In this document: positions 52,794 to 60,079 of the stretch, one piece after another | Position numbering within the stretch: the first letter of the stretch is position 1 | How the letters are laid out: each line of letters begins with the position of its first letter | Assembly: GCF_009917485.1 (NCBI RefSeq) | Contig: NZ_QZDT01000017.1 | Coordinates: 33,924 to 97,923 of the forward strand | Direction of reading: 5' to 3' | Source of the DNA: Parablautia muri | Lineage (GTDB): Bacteria; Bacillota; Clostridia; Lachnospirales; Lachnospiraceae | DNA: 64,000 nucleotides | Notes under the pieces: model-generated | Database searches by the model: none | What the model was told of the DNA's origin: nothing | Seen by the model: only the letters and a program-made list of their open reading frames with translations | Program-made: the position numbers and the translations under genes

Positions 52794-52856
52794 TGTAACT
52801 TTTGGCAGAGAAAAACAAAGTATGTAAAGTTTGGCGGCAATTTTGTAAAGTTTGGT
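52794..52856. promoter_or_regulatory. Putative LytTR-binding repeats between ABC and two-component operons
   Basis: Three direct repeats TGTAAMKTTTGGY at 52794-52806, 52823-52835 and 52844-52856. The last two are 21 bp apart start to start, the spacing of known LytTR-domain sites. They lie in the 413-nt divergent gap, 238-300 bp upstream of the ATPase gene. The rest of the gap holds no gene; 52931-52953 carries part of leader repeat family 2. Confidence 0.55.
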
Positions 52857-52961
52857 TCAAGTCAGGATTGTTCCAACGAAGAAATGATGATAAGATGTCT
52901 TGTGAAAAAAAGGAAAATAAACGCTGTTACGCTTTGCCTATTGTATGCAGGAGGTATAAAG

Positions 52962-53687
52962 ATGCTTCGGATTGGGATATGCGATGATCAAATTGATGCA
53001 AGAGATGCTTTACGCTTTCAGTTGGAAAAGGTGCTTCATGAGGAATCGGAACAAATTGTTTATGAGTTTTCCACAGGGGAAGGGGCCGTACGCTGGATTA
53101 GAAAACATCCCGGGGAAATCGACCTTCTTTTTCTTGACGTGGAAATGAACGGAATAAACGGCATGGAGGCGGCGGAGCAAATCCGAGAATTTGACAGGGA
53201 AATATGTCTTGTATTTGTCACAGGCTATAGTGATTATGTATTTGACGGCTACAAAGTAAACGCCCTTGATTATGTGATAAAACCTGCACAAGCCAAAAAA
53301 CTGCTGGAAGTTCTCAAACGGGTCAGGGAGCATATTTTTAATAACCACGAAAAAACCTTTTCCTTTAAAAATGCGAAGGGCACCTACCGCCTTCCTTTAT
53401 CGGGCATCTCTTATTTTTACAGTGATAAGCGGAAAATAAATCTGGTCTGTTCCGGTTTGTCCCAAAACCTTATCCATACTTTTTATGGGAAACTGGATGA
53501 AGTGGAGGAACGGCTTAACGGTTTATTTGTGCGGGTACATCAAAGATATCTGGTTAACCCCAGGCAGGTTACTTATATTGGCAGCGAAAGCATCACCGTG
53601 GACGGTCAGACCATCCCTATGAGCAGAGCATTAAAGGAAAAGGCCACGATGAAACTGGCCAAAGCCCTGTTAGAAATCGAATCATAA
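52962..53687 (+). CDS. LytTR-family response regulator
   Basis: 241 residues from ATG 52962 (GCAGGAGG before it; the frame upstream is leader). Receiver domain with GICDDQIDARD, phospho-acceptor in DLLFLDVEMNGINGME, and KPA (VIKPAQAKK). LytTR DNA-binding domain from about residue 130 (GTYRLPLSGISYFYSDKRKIN...FVRVHQRYLVNPRQVTYI). Pairs with the histidine kinase gene downstream and probably controls the divergent ABC transporter. Confidence 0.94.
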   Translation: MLRIGICDDQIDARDALRFQLEKVLHEESEQIVYEFSTGEGAVRWIRKHPGEIDLLFLDVEMNGINGMEAAEQIREFDREICLVFVTGYSDYVFDGYKVNALDYVIKPAQAKKLLEVLKRVREHIFNNHEKTFSFKNAKGTYRLPLSGISYFYSDKRKINLVCSGLSQNLIHTFYGKLDEVEERLNGLFVRVHQRYLVNPRQVTYIGSESITVDGQTIPMSRALKEKATMKLAKALLEIES

Positions 53688-53773
53688 TCTGCACATCCGG
53701 TTGCGGCCAGCTTGCAGGTATCATTTGTAACACTGCTTACAGATATAACTTTCAATATATGGAGGACATTAAA

Positions 53774-55075
53774 ATGGACTTACCAGAGCGAATCATATTC
53801 CTGTCTCTTAGCCTGTTTGGCTTAATTGCCGCCATTTTTGTTTACTTCGCCTTATCCCTTTTGATTGAGGTTAAGAAAAAATGGCAACACAAAGGCCTTC
53901 TGCTTTTTGGCTGCTGGCTCATAAGCGTTATGATTATTTTTATTGGCGATTTGGTAAACCTTTCTTTCAGTATGGTCTTTTTCCTGCTTGTTTTATGGTG
54001 CGCTTGTGAGGGCTCCGGTCTTAAAAAGCTTACCTTAGGGCTGATGTTTGCAAGCACCATTTTTGCATTCAATGGTTTTTATGACAATTGCGTAGGGTTC
54101 TTTGCCTATTATTGGGGGATGGATACTTTATATGACCATCTGTACCTGATTGGAAGATCCCTTTTTGCGCTCATGCTCTATCTGGGCATACGGATGCGGA
54201 AACCGGAGCCGGATTTTGAGCTTTCCGCTCCTCTTTGGCGGCTGATGTTTCTGCTGACCCTCTCTCCCCTTGGCATCATGCTTTCCCTGATCCTGCTGCG
54301 CAGCCCTTATATGCAGATAAATGGAACCATATTCGCAGATTCCGCCCTGTTTTTTGTGGTCATTTTGTCCTTTGCAGGGCTTTTGCGCGCCCTGACCGTT
54401 TTAGAGAGACAGCAAAGATTGGAAGGCGAAAATATGCTGGCCCTGCAGAACCAAAGGTATTATAAAGCCATGGAGCAGCAGCAATTTGAAACCCGAAGGC
54501 TGCGCCACGATTTATCCAACCATTTGCAGATTCTCCTGGCCCTTCCTCCGCAGCAAAAGGACGACTACATTAAGGGCATGCTGGATAACCCGTCCTTTAA
54601 ACAGATTTTTACCTGGTGCGGCGATACCACAGTCAACATTGTGCTGACCGCAAAGGAGGAACTGATGCGCCAAAACGGAATACGCTTTTATCCAAAGGTG
54701 GATATCAAGGAGCAGCTTCCTTTTGACAAGGCCGACCTGTGCGCAATTCTGTCCAATGCACTTGACAATGCGGTGGAGGCCAGCCTGGAGCTTACCGAAG
54801 ATTTGCGGCAGGTGCATTTAAACGCAGGGGCAAGTAAAGGCGTTCTTGCCCTAAACATTCAGAATGCCTGTAAAAACAACGCTCCCACACAAAACGAAAT
54901 AAACTCCGGGAAAAATTTTTTTCCAAAAACAACGAAAAAGGATGCGGAAAACCATGGCCTTGGTTTAAGGAGCATTCAGGAAACCGTGAAGAAATATGAC
55001 GGCAATATGGAAATAATGCAGAAGGAAGGAATCTTTCATTTGTTTTTGTATCTGCCAATGTATACAAGGCCATAG
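53774..55075 (+). CDS. AgrC-like sensor histidine kinase (GHKL)
   Basis: 433 residues from ATG 53774 (GGAGG 8 nt upstream; the ATG at 53759 is part of that site). Six or so membrane helices in residues 1-215, then RRLRHDLSNHLQILLAL (phospho-acceptor His), N-box LCAILSNALDNAVEASL and G-box HGLGLRSIQETVKKYDG. This is the AgrC/ComD type of kinase with a LytTR partner. No autoinducer-peptide gene is seen next to it, so it probably senses something handled by the ABC transporter. Confidence 0.92.
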   Translation: MDLPERIIFLSLSLFGLIAAIFVYFALSLLIEVKKKWQHKGLLLFGCWLISVMIIFIGDLVNLSFSMVFFLLVLWCACEGSGLKKLTLGLMFASTIFAFNGFYDNCVGFFAYYWGMDTLYDHLYLIGRSLFALMLYLGIRMRKPEPDFELSAPLWRLMFLLTLSPLGIMLSLILLRSPYMQINGTIFADSALFFVVILSFAGLLRALTVLERQQRLEGENMLALQNQRYYKAMEQQQFETRRLRHDLSNHLQILLALPPQQKDDYIKGMLDNPSFKQIFTWCGDTTVNIVLTAKEELMRQNGIRFYPKVDIKEQLPFDKADLCAILSNALDNAVEASLELTEDLRQVHLNAGASKGVLALNIQNACKNNAPTQNEINSGKNFFPKTTKKDAENHGLGLRSIQETVKKYDGNMEIMQKEGIFHLFLYLPMYTRP

Positions 55076-55216
55076 CAGATGCCGGTATCCCATTGTTTAA
55101 ACTTATTTGAGTGCCGAATCCTTCCTTAACTCGGATATCCTATCGCTTCACATGTATCGCTTAATACCATGTTACTTTTCACAGGTTAGCCAATAAACAG
55201 TTTGGGAAAAAAATTC

Positions 55217-55245
55217 TTGTTTCCCGCCACCGGATATGCTATATT
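55217..55245 (+). promoter_or_regulatory. Promoter of the putative antitoxin RNA
   Basis: TTGTTT (55217-55222), 17 nt, TATATT (55240-55245), reading toward the small toxin gene on the other strand. Confidence 0.55.
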
Positions 55246-55251
55246 GAATGT

Positions 55252-55405
55252 AACAAATGTTGTCACCCTTTGCGAGACAGCGTTTGTAACAAAAGGGAAA
55301 AGCCATAGAAGCGGCTCTATCCCATTTTATGAACTAGTATACCTCTACTTTACTTTGGTAAAGGTCTGCCGTCACTATTGGGAGTAGTGGCGGCTATTTC
55401 TTTTT
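55252..55405 (+). ncRNA. Putative antisense antitoxin RNA of a type I toxin-antitoxin locus
   Basis: About 150 nt between a promoter-like sequence and the terminator at 55368-55394, with no open frame of interest. It overlaps the 3' end of the toxin transcript. It also carries GGCTCTAT (55313-55320), repeated on the same strand at 55565-55572 in the DNA of the toxin leader, so the two RNAs could pair there as well, as in the Fst par system. RNA ends are inferred. Confidence 0.5.
55368..55394. terminator. Terminator at the meeting point of toxin and antitoxin transcripts
   Basis: GCCGTCACTA (55368-55377) pairs with TAGTGGCGGC (55385-55394), with one G-U pair; on the plus strand TATTTCTTTTTT follows. 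It ends at the first base of the toxin's stop codon. Confidence 0.72.
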
Positions 55406-55489
55406 TCCCTTGTAAATCTGATAAACCAAATTAACAAGGGCAACAATGAGTATTCCTATCTGAATCAAGTCCTGATATGTAACATACAT
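55394..55489 (-). CDS. Fst/TxpA-like (Hol_Tox) type I toxin peptide, 31 aa
   Basis: MYVTYQDLIQIGILIVALV followed by NLVYQIYKGKKK: a short N-terminal segment, one membrane helix and a basic tail, as in TxpA/BsrG/holin-like toxins of Firmicutes, which damage the membrane or envelope when not silenced. YVTYQDLIQIGILI is a very close match to the recalled family consensus. AAAGGAGG lies before ATG 55489. Too short for ordinary gene callers. A convergent antisense RNA overlaps its end. The minus-strand promoter is probably TTGCCT-16-TATATT near 55595-55625. Confidence 0.8.
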   Translation of the reverse strand: MYVTYQDLIQIGILIVALVNLVYQIYKGKKK

Positions 55490-55495
55490 TGTATC

Positions 55496-55537
55496 GCCCT
55501 CCTTTCTTTCGGCCGGAGGGCTTCTTTGAACCCTCCG
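55496..55537 (-). promoter_or_regulatory. Alternative hairpins over the toxin ribosome site
   Basis: In the toxin mRNA, GGAGGGC (DNA 55496-55502, containing the ribosome site) can pair with GCCCTCC (55515-55521). The same GCCCTCC region (55514-55520) can instead pair with CGGAGGG (55531-55537). The two pairings exclude each other, so translation could switch with RNA folding or processing. Inferred from sequence only. Confidence 0.5.
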
Positions 55538-55851
55538 AAAAATAAGAGGGGTAAAGCCGCCTTTGGCTCTATGGTTTTCTCATACTGGCAATATAACACA
55601 ATATATCTATCAGGCAATATACTTCCAGGCGTCATCTTCTGTTAATATATGAAAAATAATCATGTTCTCACAGTCTTTGCAGCAAGTGCAAAATCCTGAT
55701 CTGAACTGATACTACAATCGTTCTTTCAATTCATGGAAAGCAATTTTCTAAAAATTGAAAAAAAAATAAAAATATGTTATTCTACTTATCAGAAATTAAC
55801 ACTTTATGCCTATACCCAAATTTAAGGGTGTTTGCAGGAATGAGGATTTTT

Positions 55852-56574
55852 ATGTTAAGATTTTATTTTGTAATTATCATTTCCTTACCCTTTATCGTAT
55901 TTTATCTGTGCAAAGCCGGGTACATAGAAAGGCATACGGATGCCTACACAGAAGAAGACCGCTACAAGGTGGCAAGAAAAGCCGTTTCTATTTTAAAGCG
56001 CAATGGTTTTATCCGCACGGATGTTTACGGAACCGAGAACCTGCCTGCCCAAGGCGGATATGTTATGTACGCTAACCACCAGGGGAAATACGATGCGCTG
56101 GGTATTATTTCCGGCCATCCTAATCCCTGCACCGTCATGATAGATGATAAACGCTCCCACCCCATTGTCACCTCGCAGTTTATCACCTTGCTCAAAGGAA
56201 TTCGTTTGGACAAGACAGACATGCGGGAGCAGTTTAAGACCATTATGGATGTTATTGCACAGGTAAAATCCGGACGGCGCATCATTATTTTCCCGGAGGG
56301 CGGCTATTACCGCAACCGGAACAAAGTGCATGAATTTTTACCCGGCGCTTTTAAATGCTCTATTAAATCCAAAAGCCCCATAGTTCCGGTAGCCCTGATT
56401 GACTCCTACAAACCATTTGAACTAAATTCCCTAAGACCGGTAAAAACGCAGGTGCATTTCCTGGCGCCTATCCTTTACGAGGATTATAAAGAAATGACCA
56501 CAAAGGAAATTGCCGATCTTACCAGAAACAGAATTATGGATGCCATTCATAAAGTGTGCGGAGAAAGCTTATAA
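55852..56574 (+). CDS. plsC: 1-acyl-sn-glycerol-3-phosphate acyltransferase (PlsC family)
   Basis: 240 residues from ATG 55852 (GAGG 7 nt upstream); an open frame to 55774 lacks a ribosome site. N-terminal membrane helix (LRFYFVIIISLPFIVFYLC), acyltransferase motif I ANHQGKYDAL (H-x4-D), motif III IIIFPEGGYYRNRN, motif IV SPIVPVALIDSY. It makes phosphatidic acid at the membrane. Terminator overlaps its end. Confidence 0.9.
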   Translation: MLRFYFVIIISLPFIVFYLCKAGYIERHTDAYTEEDRYKVARKAVSILKRNGFIRTDVYGTENLPAQGGYVMYANHQGKYDALGIISGHPNPCTVMIDDKRSHPIVTSQFITLLKGIRLDKTDMREQFKTIMDVIAQVKSGRRIIIFPEGGYYRNRNKVHEFLPGAFKCSIKSKSPIVPVALIDSYKPFELNSLRPVKTQVHFLAPILYEDYKEMTTKEIADLTRNRIMDAIHKVCGESL

Positions 56575-56596
56575 TTTTCTCCGCACCTTTATTTTG
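56556..56596 (+). terminator. Terminator of the plsC gene
   Basis: GTGCGGAGAAA (56556-56566) pairs with TTTCTCCGCAC (56576-56586), followed by CTTTATTTTG. The stem begins inside the coding end. Confidence 0.75.
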
Positions 56597-56654
56597 ATTG
56601 CAATAATCCGGATTCCGTACAAAACTGGTAACTTTTGGCATCTTTTCGGCAGCA

Positions 56655-57662
56655 TTATGAATGCTTTTTCTGCCATTGGGAAATTGTCAGATAAAGCAGA
56701 AACCAAAAAATACAATGTGCCATAAGAATTAACATATCTTTTGCTATCGCCGGTTTATCGCTGCCTGCTAAATTCATAATCCCTTCAAAGGCTGCACTGG
56801 ACGGTACGAAATAGCAAAACGCCAAAACCAAACCGCTTACCCCCGTCAAATAGGCTACCAATGGCACTGCCATAAATATAATCATAACAATCTTAATATA
56901 GACAACACCTACCATAAGGCCTTCGGAAAATTTACCGATAAACAATCCAACCAGCCCAGCTACAAAAGCAGAGAGCATCATCAGCAGCGTCATAAGAAGC
57001 GCGCTCTTAATTGGCATGCGGAAATAACAACAGGCTGTCAGAACAGCAGACAGGCATCCGCCTGCAAATCCCACAAAAATTTTTTGAATTATATACTCGC
57101 TCTGTGTCATAGGCAAAATCTGATTGACGAAATCCACACCGTTTTCTTTCTCCGCTATTATATTCATAGCATTAAAAGTACACCCCATAAACATAGCAGC
57201 GATTAACGTTATGGCAATAAAAATATTTTGAAACCCGGCCATCACATCAAAACGCTCTAAAATAGTGACACTTATCTGCTCTGCGCGCTCTCTTTCCATA
57301 TATAATGCCGGAAGGGTGTCAGCCGTTTGACGAAATAAATCCAGTTCATCACCGGATATCATTGTTTGAATCTCATCACCATCCGCTGTTACTCCAATCA
57401 TGTATGTGGAAGGTTCATTGATTGCAGCGGTTAATTCTTCCTGTGTTTCATAAGCGGTTACGGAACCATACCTCTCTAACCAGGAAATTGTCCGGGCGGA
57501 CAGGTCGCTTTCCAATACGCCAAAATGAAATTCCGTCACAGAAGAAAGGTCAATCCCACCAATAAAATGCAAAGCTAACGCAATGATGATTGGTAAGAGA
57601 AAAGACATGATACAAAATTTATCTTTCCATACACTTTTAATCTGATAAATCAAACCCTTCAT
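56655..57662 (-). CDS. ABC-2 type permease, second subunit
   Basis: 335 residues from ATG 57662 (or ATG 57665; AAGGAGG before both). One helix near residue 20 (FCIMSFLLPIIIALALHFIGG), an extracellular domain (~30-155), then five helices (IFIAITLIAAMFMGC; ...; ILMAHCIFWFLLYLTIS). This is the ABC-2/NatB-like export permease layout. Overlaps or abuts the preceding permease; it probably pairs with it as a heterodimer. Confidence 0.85.
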   Translation of the reverse strand: MKGLIYQIKSVWKDKFCIMSFLLPIIIALALHFIGGIDLSSVTEFHFGVLESDLSARTISWLERYGSVTAYETQEELTAAINEPSTYMIGVTADGDEIQTMISGDELDLFRQTADTLPALYMERERAEQISVTILERFDVMAGFQNIFIAITLIAAMFMGCTFNAMNIIAEKENGVDFVNQILPMTQSEYIIQKIFVGFAGGCLSAVLTACCYFRMPIKSALLMTLLMMLSAFVAGLVGLFIGKFSEGLMVGVVYIKIVMIIFMAVPLVAYLTGVSGLVLAFCYFVPSSAAFEGIMNLAGSDKPAIAKDMLILMAHCIFWFLLYLTISQWQKKHS

Positions 57663-57664
57663 CA

Positions 57665-58660
57665 TCAGCCCTCCTTTCCCATTTCCCTGTGGAATGCCGC
57701 TCGCACAATCAGGAACAGAATAACAATTCCACAAGCGGAACAGATATAGTAAACGGGATTGGTAACAGGCATCCCAAAGCAGGCATTTTTAAGCCCCATA
57801 TATACATGATAAAAGGGATGCCAGTCGATCCAAGCCATTTTTACGGAAGTATTGGCTGACAAAAAGATAGGCGCCGATGCAAAAATAACGATTACCACAT
57901 AGGCAAGGGAAAACTGTCTGAAATCGTTCAGCAGCATAGTGCATCCAAATCCCGTAAGCGCCATCACCAATGACAAAATCCCAGTCTGTACCAATATGTC
58001 AGGTAAAATGCCCGCTGCTTCATGAAATCCTATATTAAACAGGGCCATCAGCGCTGCAAAAATCAAATCGGACACCAGGAAAACAGTCAATTTTGACGTG
58101 ATAAACAAGCTCTTTTTGAATGGCAAGATCCCATGAACTCGGATAACTCCCATTTGCTTTTCTTTGAATAAAACCGAGGCAATCCCTAAAAAGCCAACGG
58201 CAATGATTTCGATAAACAATAATTCACTGCACATTTCCTTGCGCTGTTTTAACTCCGGTGTATTTGTGCCTACTATTTGAGTCGTGTGTACATTTCCCTG
58301 ATGAAGAAGTGACAGTCCATAGTCGGCACTGTGATTATCCGTCTTTTCACTTCCATGATATAAAACAACAGCCGGCGTTCCGGAACTGGCATCTATTCCG
58401 ACTCCATTTGTATCCGCGGAAAGAGCTGCGTCTAATTCCTCCAACGATGCCACCGGATGAATCAAATCGGACACTTCCTGCTGTGTTCCCTGTGGGTCAT
58501 ACAGGTATACATTGTAGAGTTCGGCATTCATATAATGAATGTATCCAAAATTAATAAACAACGTATAAAGAATCAGTGACCCCAAAGCCACAAAGAAAAA
58601 TTTTCCGGCTAACATTATTTGGCAGTCTTTTTTGAATAAAGAACAAAAATTTTTCCTCAT
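57665..58660 (-). CDS. ABC-2 type permease, first subunit
   Basis: 331 residues; one helix (GKFFFVALGSLILYTLFINFG), extracellular domain, then five helices. Similar layout to the permease downstream. ATG 58660 shares a base with the stop of the ATPase gene. Third gene of the export operon; substrate unknown, perhaps a peptide antibiotic or envelope component given the adjacent two-component system. Confidence 0.85.
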   Translation of the reverse strand: MRKNFCSLFKKDCQIMLAGKFFFVALGSLILYTLFINFGYIHYMNAELYNVYLYDPQGTQQEVSDLIHPVASLEELDAALSADTNGVGIDASSGTPAVVLYHGSEKTDNHSADYGLSLLHQGNVHTTQIVGTNTPELKQRKEMCSELLFIEIIAVGFLGIASVLFKEKQMGVIRVHGILPFKKSLFITSKLTVFLVSDLIFAALMALFNIGFHEAAGILPDILVQTGILSLVMALTGFGCTMLLNDFRQFSLAYVVIVIFASAPIFLSANTSVKMAWIDWHPFYHVYMGLKNACFGMPVTNPVYYICSACGIVILFLIVRAAFHREMGKEG

Positions 58661-59508
58661 CAGGACAGCCTCCTTCCGGTATATTGGATAAACATATCCT
58701 CTAAAGTTGGTTCTTCCGAATGGATACTGATAATTTCATCATGCCGGAACGGAATGCCTCTTTCTAACTCCGGGATTTCTACTGTTTTTTCTTCCCGTTT
58801 GCCCTGATACAGGTAAGCAATCCGCACACGTTGGTTGCTGTTTTGCTCTTTTAATCTTTTCGGCGTGTCTAATGCAACAATATTTCCCTTTGTAATAAAA
58901 GCTACCCTGTCGCATAACAAATCCGCATCCAGCATATTATGTGTGGTCAAAAATACTGTTGTGCCTTTCTTTCGTTCTTCTTCTATGATCTTGCGGAACA
59001 AAACAGCGCCGGAAGGGTCAAGTCCGCTGGTTGGTTCGTCCAAAAATAATAGTTTCGGACTGCTGATAAGGGCCCTTGCCATACTTACACGCTGCCTCAT
59101 ACCTTTTGAGTAGGATGAAACAGGTTTTTTCAGAAAATCTGTCTTAAATTCTAATTTCTCTAAAATCTCCCCAATATCCCTGCACTGATTTGCAGGATAG
59201 AAAGAAGAAAAGTATTTTAGATTATCAATGGCGCTTAAATTTTCATACAGGTAGGGAAATTCAAACAAAACGCCTATCTTTTGAAAAAAATCCTGTGTAT
59301 GTGCCGTAGAAATATTCTGTCCGAATAACGACACATAGCCGCTATGTCCTTTCAAAATTCCGGTGAGTATTTTTTGTGTTGTTGATTTTCCGGAACCGTT
59401 AGGCCCCAGAAAGCCAAATATTTCCCCATCTCCTACCGTAAAATTTAAGCCATGCAGAGCCTGCTTATCCTTTCCGTATGAAAAAATCAAATCCTTTACT
59501 TCAATCAT
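58660..59508 (-). CDS. ABC transporter ATPase (CcmA/BcrA-like)
   Basis: 282 residues. Walker A GPNGSGKSTT near residue 36, signature YSKGMRQRVSMARAL (SKGMRQR form usual in drug and bacitracin exporters), Walker B LLFLDEPTSGLD, H-loop TTHNM. C-terminal ~70-residue extension ends DMFIQYTGRRLS. ATG 59508 overlaps the stop of the 50-aa membrane gene by 4 nt. Confidence 0.94.
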   Translation of the reverse strand: MIEVKDLIFSYGKDKQALHGLNFTVGDGEIFGFLGPNGSGKSTTQKILTGILKGHSGYVSLFGQNISTAHTQDFFQKIGVLFEFPYLYENLSAIDNLKYFSSFYPANQCRDIGEILEKLEFKTDFLKKPVSSYSKGMRQRVSMARALISSPKLLFLDEPTSGLDPSGAVLFRKIIEEERKKGTTVFLTTHNMLDADLLCDRVAFITKGNIVALDTPKRLKEQNSNQRVRIAYLYQGKREEKTVEIPELERGIPFRHDEIISIHSEEPTLEDMFIQYTGRRLS

Positions 59509-59657
59509 TCATCATCCCCCCACTTCCCGCGCCGGTCATCTTTCTTTTCCTTCTGGCGTTTGCTCCACCATTTCATAAATTTGATTTTGAAAGGGATAGC
59601 GATTACCAGCGCAATCACAATGAGCAGCCACCAATACAACTCAATTCCTAAAAACAT
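59505..59657 (-). CDS. 50-aa single-helix membrane protein heading the ABC-2 operon
   Basis: MFLGIELYWWLLIVIALVIA then IPFKIKFMKWW and a basic/acidic tail (SKRQKEKKDDRRGKWGDDE). One membrane helix with a charged cytoplasmic tail. GGAGGA lies 7 nt before ATG 59657, in leader repeat family 3. The stop overlaps the ATPase start by 4 nt, so it is almost certainly translated as part of the operon. No family recognised; a small regulator or accessory subunit of the exporter is possible. Confidence 0.75.
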   Translation of the reverse strand: MFLGIELYWWLLIVIALVIAIPFKIKFMKWWSKRQKEKKDDRRGKWGDDE

Positions 59658-59663
59658 ATACCA

Positions 59664-59740
59664 ATCCTCCATTCTTGCCAACAACCTGCAAATTTGGGCG
59701 TAAGCACAAATTTGTTGATTGTTAAAAATTTGCTTGTGCC
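59664..59740 (-). repeat. Leader repeat family 3, copy 4 (before the 50-aa membrane gene)
   Basis: Minus strand: GCACAAGCAAATTTTTAAC...AAATTTGTGCTTACG, CCCAAATTTGCAGGTTGTTGG, AATGGAGGATTGG. The first part forms a hairpin (GCACAA/TTGTGC). Best preserved copy of the family. Confidence 0.65.
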
Positions 59741-59846
59741 GGCCGCATGCAGCAAAGCGCTTAATTACTTTGTGCGGCTGTGTGCCTATAACATAAAAAA
59801 AGGAGGTGAAATCAAAGTGTGGTCACTGTGAAATTCCTGTGAAGAA

Positions 59847-60019
59847 AACATTAAGCAATTCTTAGGCGGCATAAAACGCCATCTAAGAATTGCTTAATGT
59901 TTCGGAGAATGCCCATAATATGGGCATTCTCCGGCAGGATGTGCAGCGATACCATAAAAGTCAGCGTGAACAGAACATTAAACAACTCTAAGGCGCCATA
60001 ATACATCGTCTAAGAGTTG
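59847..60019. repeat. Hairpin array in the ABC-2 operon leader region
   Basis: Three stem-loops in a row: a perfect 19-bp stem (59847-59865/59883-59901), a perfect 14-bp stem with a 1-nt centre (59904-59917/59919-59932, start GGAGAATGCCCATA), and a weaker stem (59983-59989/60013-60019). The first and third share AACATTAA-CAA-TCT-AGGCG and are diverged copies. They fill most of the 420-nt gap between the two-component genes and the 50-aa gene; no gene is there. Confidence 0.62.
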
Positions 60020-60079
60020 CTGTACAAAGAAACGGCTTTCCTTTTATTTCCGAAGGAAAAGCCGCTTATAAAGAAAGTC

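Noticed and set aside
59800..59840. Mini-ORF behind AAAGGAGGTG on the plus strand
   Set aside because: Gives only a four-codon frame or a 19-codon frame with a GTG inside the ribosome site; not enough support.
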